A DNA stretch of 8,404 bases from Candidatus Omnitrophota bacterium (GCA_018399915.1 JAGYNW010000083.1:1-8404), one strand, 5' to 3'; shown: positions 1-5,823, numbered from the stretch's first letter. The notes: generated from the sequence alone by a model not told the origin. Numbers and translations: made by a program.

Positions 1-197
1 AGGTGTATAGTCTCTGCACGTTCACGCCAAAATTCTGACGAGCTTCGCTCAGGATTACCCTCCTGATAGTGGTCTATCAGTTGTGGGCTTCCCTGAATTA
101 GCCTGCTTTTTCAACTAACGTTTCTGTTAGAAGCTGCGTTAGCATGTATTTCTCGATGACAATCTTTTAGCGTCATCAATGTTCCTTGCTTTGTTTC
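1..197 (-). ncRNA. Group I intron (IC3-like) inside a tRNA anticodon loop, 3' part outside window
   Basis: On the minus strand the tRNA sequence stops after its anticodon loop starts and a self-splicing-type RNA follows. Seen directly: P4 strands UUCAGG (97-92) and CCUGA (53-49); a P5 arm GCCC (88-85) with GGGU (60-57), capped by a perfect 7-bp hairpin CUGAUAG (80-74)/CUAUCAG (69-63); Q-like AAUCCUGAGC (56-47); R-like GUGCAGAGACU (19-9); a P2 hairpin CUAAC (130-126)/GUUAG (119-115); a probable P3 5' strand GCAGG (106-102), with ACCU (4-1) beginning the partner. A guide GCAGCU (137-132) can pair with the exon end GGCUGU (203-198), finishing in the expected U-G wobble at the splice site, with an extra hairpin GAUGAC (177-172)/GUCAUC (160-155) in the P1 extension. 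Family knowledge: these core motifs are those of the cyanobacterial and plastid tRNA-Leu intron, subgroup IC3. P8, the S strand, P9 and the 3' splice site lie beyond position 1. No endonuclease gene is visible. Confidence 0.88.
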
Positions 198-232
198 ACA
201 GCCACTCGCTCTACCAACTGAGCTACAGGGGA
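198..232 (-). tRNA. tRNA 5' half (probably tRNA-Asn), interrupted by group I intron
   Basis: The minus strand reads as the first half of a tRNA: acceptor strand TCCCCTG (232-226), TA at positions 8-9, D stem GCTC/GAGC (223-220 and 211-208) with loop AGTTGGTA, then G26, anticodon strand AGTGG (206-202) and loop start C32-T33-G34-T35 (201-198). The 3' anticodon strand CCACT, variable loop, T arm and acceptor partner do not follow; intron sequence follows instead. With the splice site after U35 the anticodon is GU plus one base from the 3' exon. The acceptor beginning with T and the CTGT loop match bacterial tRNA-Asn(GUU); Asp and Tyr tRNAs normally begin GG, and His begins with G and has an extra G-1. 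An uninterrupted read through the loop would spell GTG (His), but the next bases do not close the stem. Asn is therefore inferred, not seen. Confidence 0.8.
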
Positions 233-243
233 ATAAATCTTTT

Positions 244-274
244 TTTAAAGAACAGGGTTGCCGCAGCATGCGGC
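244..274 (-). promoter_or_regulatory. rrn-like leader: stem-loop (boxB-like) followed by boxA-like element
   Basis: Between the promoter and the tRNA 5' end the transcript forms GCCGCA/TGCGGC (6 bp, 3-nt loop, 260-274) and then TGTTCTTTAAA (254-244). The latter differs by one base from the classical boxA TGCTCTTTAA of rRNA operon leaders, where a boxB stem-loop also precedes boxA. It may allow antitermination through the structured intron, or the hairpin may only be a processing or leader structure. The function is inferred from sequence resemblance. Confidence 0.4.
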
Positions 275-285
275 TAGATTCTGAA

Positions 286-313
286 ATTATACTGAAAAAT
301 CTTTAAATGTCAA
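286..313 (-). promoter_or_regulatory. Strong sigma70-type promoter for the intron-containing tRNA
   Basis: The minus strand shows a perfect -35 TTGACA (313-308) and a perfect -10 TATAAT (291-286) separated by 16 bp. Transcription would begin near position 279, about 47 nt before the mature tRNA 5' end at 232, with the leader removed by RNase P. It lies just after the stop of the lipoprotein gene (351), so the tRNA need not depend on read-through. A consensus promoter is typical of stable RNA genes. Confidence 0.8.
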
Positions 314-350
314 TAGATGAAATCATAATCCTGCGTCTTGCACGCATTCC

Positions 351-954
351 TCAGATCACCCGCTGCTGTAATACCAGCTCGGGTTTCTGCGCGTCCAATG
401 AAAACACAAAATGGTTCAAAAACGACATGCCCAACAGCCCGTCGTATATCCCCAGATTGTCCTGCTCCATGACCAGGGCCTTGACATTTTTGACGCGCAC
501 CCCGCGCACACGCACCTCTTTGAGTGTGATCTCACGGGCCCCCCACCACATGCCCGCCGGCCAGCGTCACCGGGATCACCGGATACCGGCTTAAGTCAAT
601 CCGCAGACTTTGCGCCATAGCGCGGGAGATCTGCATGCTGGAGGCCCCGGTATCCACCAGGAACGTGGCATTGCGTTTGCGGTTGAGCCGCACATCCGCA
701 TAGAGGCTGTTGCCTTTCTTCTTCAGCGGAATGATCTGCTTGCCCCGGGCTATATAGACAACCGTGCGCGCGCCGTTGTAGGTCATGGTGCCGGCCTTGA
801 CCGCCACCTTTCCGGTGGTATAGAGCACCTTGCCGCTCACCTTGGCCGTGCCCCACAAGACCTTACCGGTCCCTTTGGCGACTTTGCCGGTTGTGCGCAG
901 GGCCGAACACCCGCACAGGCAGGCCAAAACCGCGATGACAATAAAATTTTTCAT
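351..954 (-). CDS. Lipoprotein with retropepsin-like aspartic protease domain, frameshifted
   Basis: A putative membrane-anchored aspartic protease. The first frame (954-532, 140 codons) opens with a lipoprotein signal: a hydrophobic stretch and lipobox L13-C14-G15-C16, so Cys16 would be lipidated. Next comes a basic GKV repeat region (residues 23-53), then a beta-rich retropepsin fold with active site L99-V-D101-T-G-A. A single DTG per chain, as in retropepsins, implies a homodimer. The frame ends HVVGGP-stop, but the neighbouring frame continues as AREITLKEV and carries the expected second half with GLLGMSFLNHF, ending at 351. Removing one G from the G6 run at 539-544 joins them into a single protein of about 200 residues, so this is one gene with a one-base insertion: sequencing error, recent mutation or, less likely, recoding. 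A weak purine-rich RBS (GAGAAAG) precedes ATG 954. Substrate and role unknown. Confidence 0.8.
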
Positions 955-1009
955 GGCTTTCTCTTTCTTCCGCTTAGGCAGTCGTAAAACCCATAACGGA
1001 ATTTAGCTG

Positions 1010-1029
1010 GGATTTATCCCGGATTTATC
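1010..1029. repeat. Two 9-bp direct repeats with 11-bp period upstream of the lipoprotein gene
   Basis: GGATTTATC occurs at 1010-1018 and again at 1021-1029, separated by CC, so the copies are one helical turn apart. They lie in the 122-bp gap between the nuclease gene (stop 1077) and the lipoprotein start (954). This could be a regulator binding site, but it is short and may be chance. No clear promoter hexamers were found in the gap. Confidence 0.3.
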
Positions 1030-1076
1030 TGTCACGGATACAGGATGAATAATCCGGGTCCGCTAAGAAGGGACGT

Positions 1077-2141
1077 TTAGTACTTTTGGGCGTGCCCCAT
1101 TTCCAGAAGCACCTGATTGAGGTGTGCCCCCTCGGACGCGATGACACGCGGATCTTTCTCAGCAGGCAGGGCAAACACGTCCACTAGCCAGCGGCCGTAC
1201 ATGCCGGCTTTTTGGGTACGGATTACCACATGCGGGCAGGATGATAAATATTTCTTTAAGAACGCCTGGGCCGCCTGACCGGTGTTTGTTTTTAATTCCG
1301 GAGCATTGATCGCCTTCAGCCGGGCCCGCTGTTCGGTAAAAATGCCAAAACCAACATCAATGCTGAGGTCCAGGGTGTCACCATCAATCACACGGCGCAC
1401 ACGGGCTAAATACGTATAGAGATTTTCCCCATATTTCTTGTGCAACCGCACATGGTAATCGCTGCCATCTTTTTCCACCCTTACCACCCTTTTCTGATCC
1501 GCCCGAAAAGAGGCATGATTCTTCAAAATGATTCCTTCCAAAGGCAGGTAGATCTTAAATCCGCAGTCAATAACCATCCGGGGCTTGCTGTGAATATCTT
1601 GCTGCGGGATAAGCGTATAGACATAAAGTTCGCCGCGCGCAACCGGTAATGACGCTAAGCGCGCGTCATCGTCCTTTAATTCAATGGCGTTCAAACGCGC
1701 GATCTCTTGTTTCAGCCGGACCGAGGACCATTGCTGCTTAATGGCTTTCTTCTCCAGGGCTGCGCGTTTTTTCGCATCCGATACCCGGTGCAAAGCGATA
1801 TAGTGGGTAAAGGTTAACGGGGTATTTTCCGGAAAATCCGGGTGGTCACGGCTGAACTGAATAGCCCGGTAAAGTGTGTCAGGCGAGATATCGACTTTCA
1901 GGTCGCGGGTCAGCTGCCCGGCAATACGCGTATAAAGGGCTTGCCCAAAAACCATGGAGCCGGAAGAGGCCTCCACTGCGCGGGTAATATCATGGCCGAT
2001 CTGCCAATACGTTTTCAGGCGCTGATATTCCAAGGCCTTTTGGGCGGCGATCAAGCCGTGCATCAGCGTCTTCTTGATCGAGGCGATCAATCTCTGATAG
2101 GACCTGTCCCCTAAAGTAAGATTGGCTTTACTGTTTTTCAC
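1077..2141 (-). CDS. DUF1016 (YhcG-type) N-terminal domain fused to a thermonuclease (SNase) domain
   Basis: A probable DNA-processing nuclease. Residues about 14-150 resemble DUF1016_N (YhcG family), including Y45-W-Q-I-G-H with a following helix, a domain common near restriction and defence genes. A beta-rich middle segment (about 165-235) links it to a C-terminal staphylococcal-nuclease-like domain (about 243-354) with V251-I-D-G-D-T256, R274 within RARLKAINAPE, E282, and Y315-G-R317. These match the calcium-binding aspartates and the Arg/Glu/Arg catalytic set of SNase, so the domain looks active. DUF1016 proteins usually carry a PDDEXK-like C-terminus; here it is replaced. No signal peptide is visible, so a cytoplasmic role is likely. 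The start is GTG 2141; an in-frame stop lies two codons upstream, so no earlier start exists, and the only SD-like bases (GAAAGG) touch the GTG. The substrate is unknown. Confidence 0.82.
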   Translation of the reverse strand: MKNSKANLTLGDRSYQRLIASIKKTLMHGLIAAQKALEYQRLKTYWQIGHDITRAVEASSGSMVFGQALYTRIAGQLTRDLKVDISPDTLYRAIQFSRDHPDFPENTPLTFTHYIALHRVSDAKKRAALEKKAIKQQWSSVRLKQEIARLNAIELKDDDARLASLPVARGELYVYTLIPQQDIHSKPRMVIDCGFKIYLPLEGIILKNHASFRADQKRVVRVEKDGSDYHVRLHKKYGENLYTYLARVRRVIDGDTLDLSIDVGFGIFTEQRARLKAINAPELKTNTGQAAQAFLKKYLSSCPHVVIRTQKAGMYGRWLVDVFALPAEKDPRVIASEGAHLNQVLLEMGHAQKY

Positions 2142-2203
2142 CTTTCAAATCTATCATAAACTCAGAATTTTGTAAATAATGAGGGTTCGCCTGTTCATTA
2201 CTC

Positions 2204-2803
2204 CTACTTCATAAGTCTTCGGGAATTCAAAGACATATTTAACGTGGAGATATCGGCAAACTCCAAAGCGCTGCCCATGGGCAGGCCTAACCCGATACGG
2301 CTGACCTCAACGGCCTGGCCTTTGAGCTGGTCCGCGATATATAAAGAGGTCATCTCCCCTTCATTATCCGGGTCGGTCGCGATAATGACCTCCTGGATGC
2401 CTTGCTCAGCGATCCGCTTCATCAACTGCGGAATCCTGATCTGTTCCGGCCCGCGGCCTTCGGTCGGCGATATGGTGCCCAGAAGCACATGATACACACC
2501 CTGGTAAGATCCGGAGCGTTCAATCGCTAAAAGGTCCTTGGGATTTTCCACCACGCACACGGTCTTATGGTCGCGGGAATTATCCGCGCACACCCGGCAG
2601 ACCTCGGATTCACTGAAATTATTGCAGATACGGCAGAACTGCAGGCCCTCTTTCAAATCGATAATCCCCTGACTCAAATTGAGGGCATCCTCCTTCGGAT
2701 GGCTCAACAGCCAGAACACGATACGCTCGGCACTGCGCCGGCCGATACCGGGCAGCTTGTTAAGCTGTTCGATCAAATTTTCTATAAGTGTAGGATATGA
2801 CAT
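2204..2803 (-). CDS. recR: Recombination mediator protein RecR
   Basis: RecR works with RecO/RecF to load RecA at gapped DNA in the RecFOR repair pathway, forming a ring clamp. The 199-residue protein has all family landmarks: helix-hairpin-helix LPGIGRRSAERI (about 17-28), a four-cysteine zinc site C57-X2-C60 and C69-X2-C72, a Toprim domain with VVEN (about 84-87) and TDPDNEGE (about 143-150), and the C-terminal GLPMGSALEFAD motif. Length is normal (E. coli about 200). ATG 2803 is preferred over the in-frame TTG at 2812, because family N-termini align with MSYPTLIENL; neither has a clear Shine-Dalgarno. It follows dnaX on the same strand after a 116-bp gap, and ybaB, normally between the two, is absent. 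Confidence 0.97.
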   Translation of the reverse strand: MSYPTLIENLIEQLNKLPGIGRRSAERIVFWLLSHPKEDALNLSQGIIDLKEGLQFCRICNNFSESEVCRVCADNSRDHKTVCVVENPKDLLAIERSGSYQGVYHVLLGTISPTEGRGPEQIRIPQLMKRIAEQGIQEVIIATDPDNEGEMTSLYIADQLKGQAVEVSRIGLGLPMGSALEFADISTLNMSLNSRRLMK

Positions 2804-2813
2804 AAATAACAAT

Positions 2814-2855
2814 AAATAAGGGCTGTCCCTGTTTTCTAACCGTTTTTCCTTATTT
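2814..2855 (-). repeat. Inverted repeat in the dnaX-recR gap, containing a CAGGGACAG motif
   Basis: AAATAAGG (2814-2821) and CCTTATTT (2848-2855) form an 8-bp dyad around 26 nt that includes CTGTCCCTGTTTT (2823-2835). On the minus strand the second arm is followed by an A/T-rich stretch (TTATTTATTGTTATTT) running to the recR start codon. It could be a weak terminator or attenuator, a control hairpin sequestering the recR ribosome site, or a degenerate mobile repeat. The loop shares GTCCCTGTTT with the hairpin after tex (5844-5853, opposite orientation). Confidence 0.4.
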
Positions 2856-2894
2856 TTCTATCTTCTATTCGCTACCTTTTGTGCATTACCTTAT

Positions 2895-2925
2895 GAGTGA
2901 TAAGTTTAAAAGCAACTTATCACTC
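2895..2925. repeat. Perfect 12-bp inverted repeat overlapping the dnaX stop codon
   Basis: GAGTGATAAGTT (2895-2906) and AACTTATCACTC (2914-2925) are exact complements around a 7-nt loop. The dnaX TGA (2920-2922) lies inside one arm. Neither strand has a T-tract after the stem, so it is not a standard intrinsic terminator. An mRNA 3' stability hairpin, a processing site or a protein-binding dyad are possible. Confidence 0.6.
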
Positions 2926-4608
2926 TGAATGCCACTTGCTGATAACCTCGCCGTCAAAGGCATCCAGGACATCCTTAACCTCTTCGGTCTCTTCCTGCGG
3001 GATAAAATCCTCGACGATCGCATAACGCACAATGATGGCGCGTTCTAATGCCTCGGAAAAAATGGATTCGACCAGCTGCACATTGACCTGGGTCTCCAGG
3101 GACTCTTTATGGAACGCGCACTTGTCCGGAAACCCGATCACCAGCTTGGTGCCGTCAAACTCCACGGGATTGGCAGACTGTAAGTAAGTAGCCACGGACA
3201 TCTTTTTCTTGCTGACCTGATGGGTCAGGGTGTCCCAAAGTTTACGGATCCGCGTGACATTCAATTCATCGGATTCATCCACCACCGCGCTTTGGATATA
3301 TTCGGTCGGCCCGATCTCTTCCTGGATCACATCTCCGTCAGCGTCCACCTTGACCTCCACCTCATCATCAACCACGTTCAAGTCGGGTTCCGGCGGCGTG
3401 TTATTCCCACCGATGACCACATGGCCTTTTTCACTTTTAAGCATCCCGATCGGAGAGGCTTTCCGGGACGCTGACTCAGCCGTAGCAGAGCCGCTGGCGC
3501 CGGTCGGGGTTTTGCCTTCTTTGGTGTAGGTTAATTTGGCAAAGGCCACTTCCAAAGGCAGGCGGATGGATTCGGTGATCCGGGCCACATCCTGCGCCTC
3601 CACCAGAATATCGATGGTCTTGATAATGGCCTTCAATGTAAAGCGGTCGCATTGTTCAAGCAGCATTTCTTTAAGCGCGATGGGATAATCCACAAGTTTG
3701 CCTAAAGATTTCCCGCCGACCTTGATAACCATAAGATTGCGGTAATGTTCGATCATGTCCTTCAAAAGCTGTTTGGCATCCTTACCCTTATCGATCACAT
3801 CTTCGACGATATCAAGGGCGGCCACACAATTCTTCTCAGCCAGGGCATCGGTCAGATCAAATAGCCGCTGTGTCTGCACCAGCCCCAGCATGGAAAAAAC
3901 ATCCTGCGACTCAATGCCTTTATCAGCGACCACGCTCAACTGATCCAGAATACTCAAGGCGTCACGCAAACTGCCCTGGGCAGCCTTGGCGATCGCATAC
4001 TGGGCCTCGGGGCTGACCTTGAATTTTTCCTTACGGCTGATCTCATCCAAAGCCGCGACCACGGATTTGATCGAAATGCGTTTGAAATCGAAACGCTGGC
4101 AACGGGAAATAATGGTGCCCGGCACCTTGTGCGGTTCTGTCGTGGCAAAGATAAATTTGACATGTTCCGGCGGCTCTTCCAGGGTCTTCAGCAAAGCATT
4201 GAAGGCCTCACTGGTAAGCATGTGCACCTCGTCGACAATATAGACTTTATAACGGCCAAAATTGGCGGCGAACTTAACGTTCTCCCGGAGGGCGCGGATT
4301 TCATCGATGCCGCGGTTGGAGGCACCGTCGATCTCCAGAACATCAAAACTGGTCCCCTTGGCGATCTCCTTGCAGGAAGAACACTCCCCGCAGGGATTCA
4401 AAGTCGGACCGGTCTCACAATTAAGGCATTTGGCCAGGATCCGCGCGCAAGAAGTTTTGCCCACGCCGCGCGGGCCGGCAAACAAATAAGAATGCGCGGA
4501 ACGGTCGGATTCAATGGATTTGCTGATTATATCGGTAATATGTTCCTGGCCGATCAGTTCCGAAAACTTTTGCGGCCGGTATTTCAGGGCTAATACTAAA
4601 TAGGACAT
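2920..4608 (-). CDS. dnaX: DNA polymerase III subunit gamma/tau
   Basis: The clamp-loader ATPase of the replicative polymerase; it opens the beta sliding clamp and organises the replisome. The 562-residue product has the family opening LALKYRPQKFSELIGQEHI, Walker A G45-PRGVGKTS, a zinc module with C61, C64, C73, C76 and C79, Walker B with D126-E-V-H, sensor 1 FATTEPHKVP (154-163), the S168-R-C arginine finger, and sensor 2 GSLRDALS (212-219). The collar domain runs to about 360. A low-complexity acidic linker follows (about 365-445), then a folded tau-like C-terminal domain (450-540). ATG 4608 is chosen because AGAAAGG stands 5 nt ahead and the next residues match family N-termini; an in-frame ATG at 4629 is less likely. 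It lies 53 bp after mscS and may be cotranscribed with it. No canonical A-AAA-AAG slippery site for a short gamma form was seen. Confidence 0.97.
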   Translation of the reverse strand: MSYLVLALKYRPQKFSELIGQEHITDIISKSIESDRSAHSYLFAGPRGVGKTSCARILAKCLNCETGPTLNPCGECSSCKEIAKGTSFDVLEIDGASNRGIDEIRALRENVKFAANFGRYKVYIVDEVHMLTSEAFNALLKTLEEPPEHVKFIFATTEPHKVPGTIISRCQRFDFKRISIKSVVAALDEISRKEKFKVSPEAQYAIAKAAQGSLRDALSILDQLSVVADKGIESQDVFSMLGLVQTQRLFDLTDALAEKNCVAALDIVEDVIDKGKDAKQLLKDMIEHYRNLMVIKVGGKSLGKLVDYPIALKEMLLEQCDRFTLKAIIKTIDILVEAQDVARITESIRLPLEVAFAKLTYTKEGKTPTGASGSATAESASRKASPIGMLKSEKGHVVIGGNNTPPEPDLNVVDDEVEVKVDADGDVIQEEIGPTEYIQSAVVDESDELNVTRIRKLWDTLTHQVSKKKMSVATYLQSANPVEFDGTKLVIGFPDKCAFHKESLETQVNVQLVESIFSEALERAIIVRYAIVEDFIPQEETEEVKDVLDAFDGEVISKWHSE

Positions 4609-4610
4609 AG

Positions 4611-4619
4611 GGGCCTTTC
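4611..4619 (-). promoter_or_regulatory. Ribosome binding site deciding the dnaX start
   Basis: AGAAAGG lies five to six bases before ATG 4608 on the minus strand and is absent before the alternative in-frame ATG at 4629, supporting the shorter DnaX. Confidence 0.6.
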
Positions 4620-4631
4620 TACTTGTCATTC

Positions 4632-4647
4632 ATCAGTGATCACTGAT
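4632..4647. repeat. Perfect 16-bp palindrome upstream of dnaX
   Basis: ATCAGTGATCACTGAT is fully self-complementary and sits 24 bp before the dnaX ATG and 14 bp after the mscS stop. As DNA it looks like a dimeric repressor operator; as RNA it forms a 6-bp stem with a GATC loop just upstream of the ribosome site. No sigma70 promoter is obvious beside it, so its role is open. Confidence 0.5.
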
Positions 4648-4661
4648 CATGTGTTACGGGT

Positions 4662-5723
4662 TTATTCCTTCACAATCCGGTAGGTCGGATAAGCGAAATT
4701 CACATCGGGTTCTTTTTCAAAATCTTTCAAAACATTCTGGCAGAGTTGATCCTGGGTGGAGCGCCGTTTTTTGGCCTCGGTCAGATAGCGCAAAGTCAAT
4801 TCCACGCCGCTGTCTTTGATATTCACATAGACGATCGGCGAGAGCTTCCCGTAATAGATCATGTAGCGGTTGCGCATGGCCTCGATCTTGCGCTGGATAT
4901 GATCCTCCATGCCCTCGGCCAGTTTCAATGCGTGCTCCGTCATAATGGCCTTGCCTTTTTCCCAGTTGCTTTCAAACGTCAAAAGGATGCGGATCTCATT
5001 CCAGATAAATTCAAATCCCCGGCTGTAATTGTAGCACTCATGCTTGAAGATCATGCTGTTGGGGATATTGACGATGCGGCCGGTGCTCTGATCCGCGTCC
5101 ACCCAGTTGCCGATCTCCAGCAATGAGGTCTGGAACATCCGGATATCAATAATGTCTCCCTTGACATTATTCATCTCAATGCGGTCGCCCAGCTCAAAAG
5201 GCCGGCGGCTCAGGATCAAGACCCATCCGGCGATCGACAAGATCACCTCCTGGAGCGCGAGTGCCAACCCGGCGGAAAGCACACCTAAATAAATCGTCAG
5301 GGAGCTTAAATTCTGCATCCAGATAATAAAGATCATGATCATGATCACAAGCGTGACCGAGTAAACCGCTGCCTTGCGGATCTGGTGGCGTGTCTTGATA
5401 TCACGGATCCGGCCATTAATGATCTTGATCAGGATGAATAAAAATATGTAACCCAAGACCAGGATAAAAAGGGTCTGGATGATCTTGAAATTGGTCAGGC
5501 GCTTGTTTTTGAGGGAATTCTGATCTTGCAGCTTTTGCCGGATATTGCGCTCAATCGCCTGGCGCTGCTCTTCGGCGATTTTAACAATATCCCTGGAGCC
5601 GGACGGTGCGTTGGGTGTCATCCGGTCCGTGGTCTGGGCCAGGACGCGCCCGGCAATACTCACGAACAGGACAACAGCAATCATAAGGAGCTGTCGTTGT
5701 AATGGTGTTCTTCGGATCATCAT
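4662..5723 (-). CDS. MscS-family small-conductance mechanosensitive channel
   Basis: A channel that opens under membrane tension to release solutes during osmotic downshock. The 353-residue protein begins with a hydrophobic signal-like segment (11-30, ending GRVLAQ). A charged, probably helical periplasmic stretch (40-75) follows, then membrane segments at about 80-102 and 118-138, and the pore helix TM3 at about 141-171 (YLGVLSAGLALALQEVILSI, with the glycine/alanine pattern of MscS TM3). The beta domain carries RRPFELGDRIEM (173-184), GDIIDIRMFQTSLLE and GRIVNIPNSMI (215-225). A cytoplasmic alpha/beta domain completes it. Length is above E. coli MscS (286) because of the N-terminal extension. 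AGGA precedes the doubled ATG at 5723/5720. It has its own promoter and terminates 53 bp before dnaX. A run of Ile/Met codons at 5333-5350 gives a local ATGATC repeat. Confidence 0.93.
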   Translation of the reverse strand: MMIRRTPLQRQLLMIAVVLFVSIAGRVLAQTTDRMTPNAPSGSRDIVKIAEEQRQAIERNIRQKLQDQNSLKNKRLTNFKIIQTLFILVLGYIFLFILIKIINGRIRDIKTRHQIRKAAVYSVTLVIMIMIFIIWMQNLSSLTIYLGVLSAGLALALQEVILSIAGWVLILSRRPFELGDRIEMNNVKGDIIDIRMFQTSLLEIGNWVDADQSTGRIVNIPNSMIFKHECYNYSRGFEFIWNEIRILLTFESNWEKGKAIMTEHALKLAEGMEDHIQRKIEAMRNRYMIYYGKLSPIVYVNIKDSGVELTLRYLTEAKKRRSTQDQLCQNVLKDFEKEPDVNFAYPTYRIVKE

Positions 5724-5794
5724 TTTTCCTAAAATTAAGCGGCTGAGTGCTGCGATTTTCTGCGTTAATGTGCGGTTATCTGTAAGATGAATAT

Positions 5795-5823
5795 ATGGTA
5801 TATCCTGCCACCGGGCTTGTCAA
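5795..5823 (-). promoter_or_regulatory. Probable sigma70 promoter for mscS
   Basis: A perfect -35 TTGACA (5823-5818) is followed after 17 bp by TACCAT (5800-5795), four of six matching TATAAT. Transcription would start near 5788, giving a leader of about 65 nt to the ATG at 5723. It lies just beyond the terminator-like hairpin of tex, as expected for an independent unit. Confidence 0.6.

Noticed and set aside
195..201. Anticodon GTG (tRNA-His) read straight through the loop
   Set aside because: The following bases cannot form the 3' anticodon strand, the acceptor does not look like tRNA-His, and the guide pairing places the splice site after U35.
2154..2198. 14-codon mini-ORF between recR and the nuclease gene, with AGGAG nearby
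   Set aside because: The AGGAG is only two bases from its ATG, too close for normal initiation, and the peptide has no recognisable features.
3190..3215. Possible dnaX slippery sequence (AAGAAAAAG)
   Set aside because: It is not the canonical A-AAA-AAG in frame, lies at residues 467-469 well after the usual gamma boundary, and has no clear stem-loop or upstream SD element.
4129..4593. 154-codon open frame on the plus strand
   Set aside because: It lies entirely within dnaX, on the opposite strand of the conserved ATPase region, with no motif of its own.
5333..5350. ATGATC tandem repeats
   Set aside because: They fall in the mscS second membrane segment and result from alternating Ile and Met codons.
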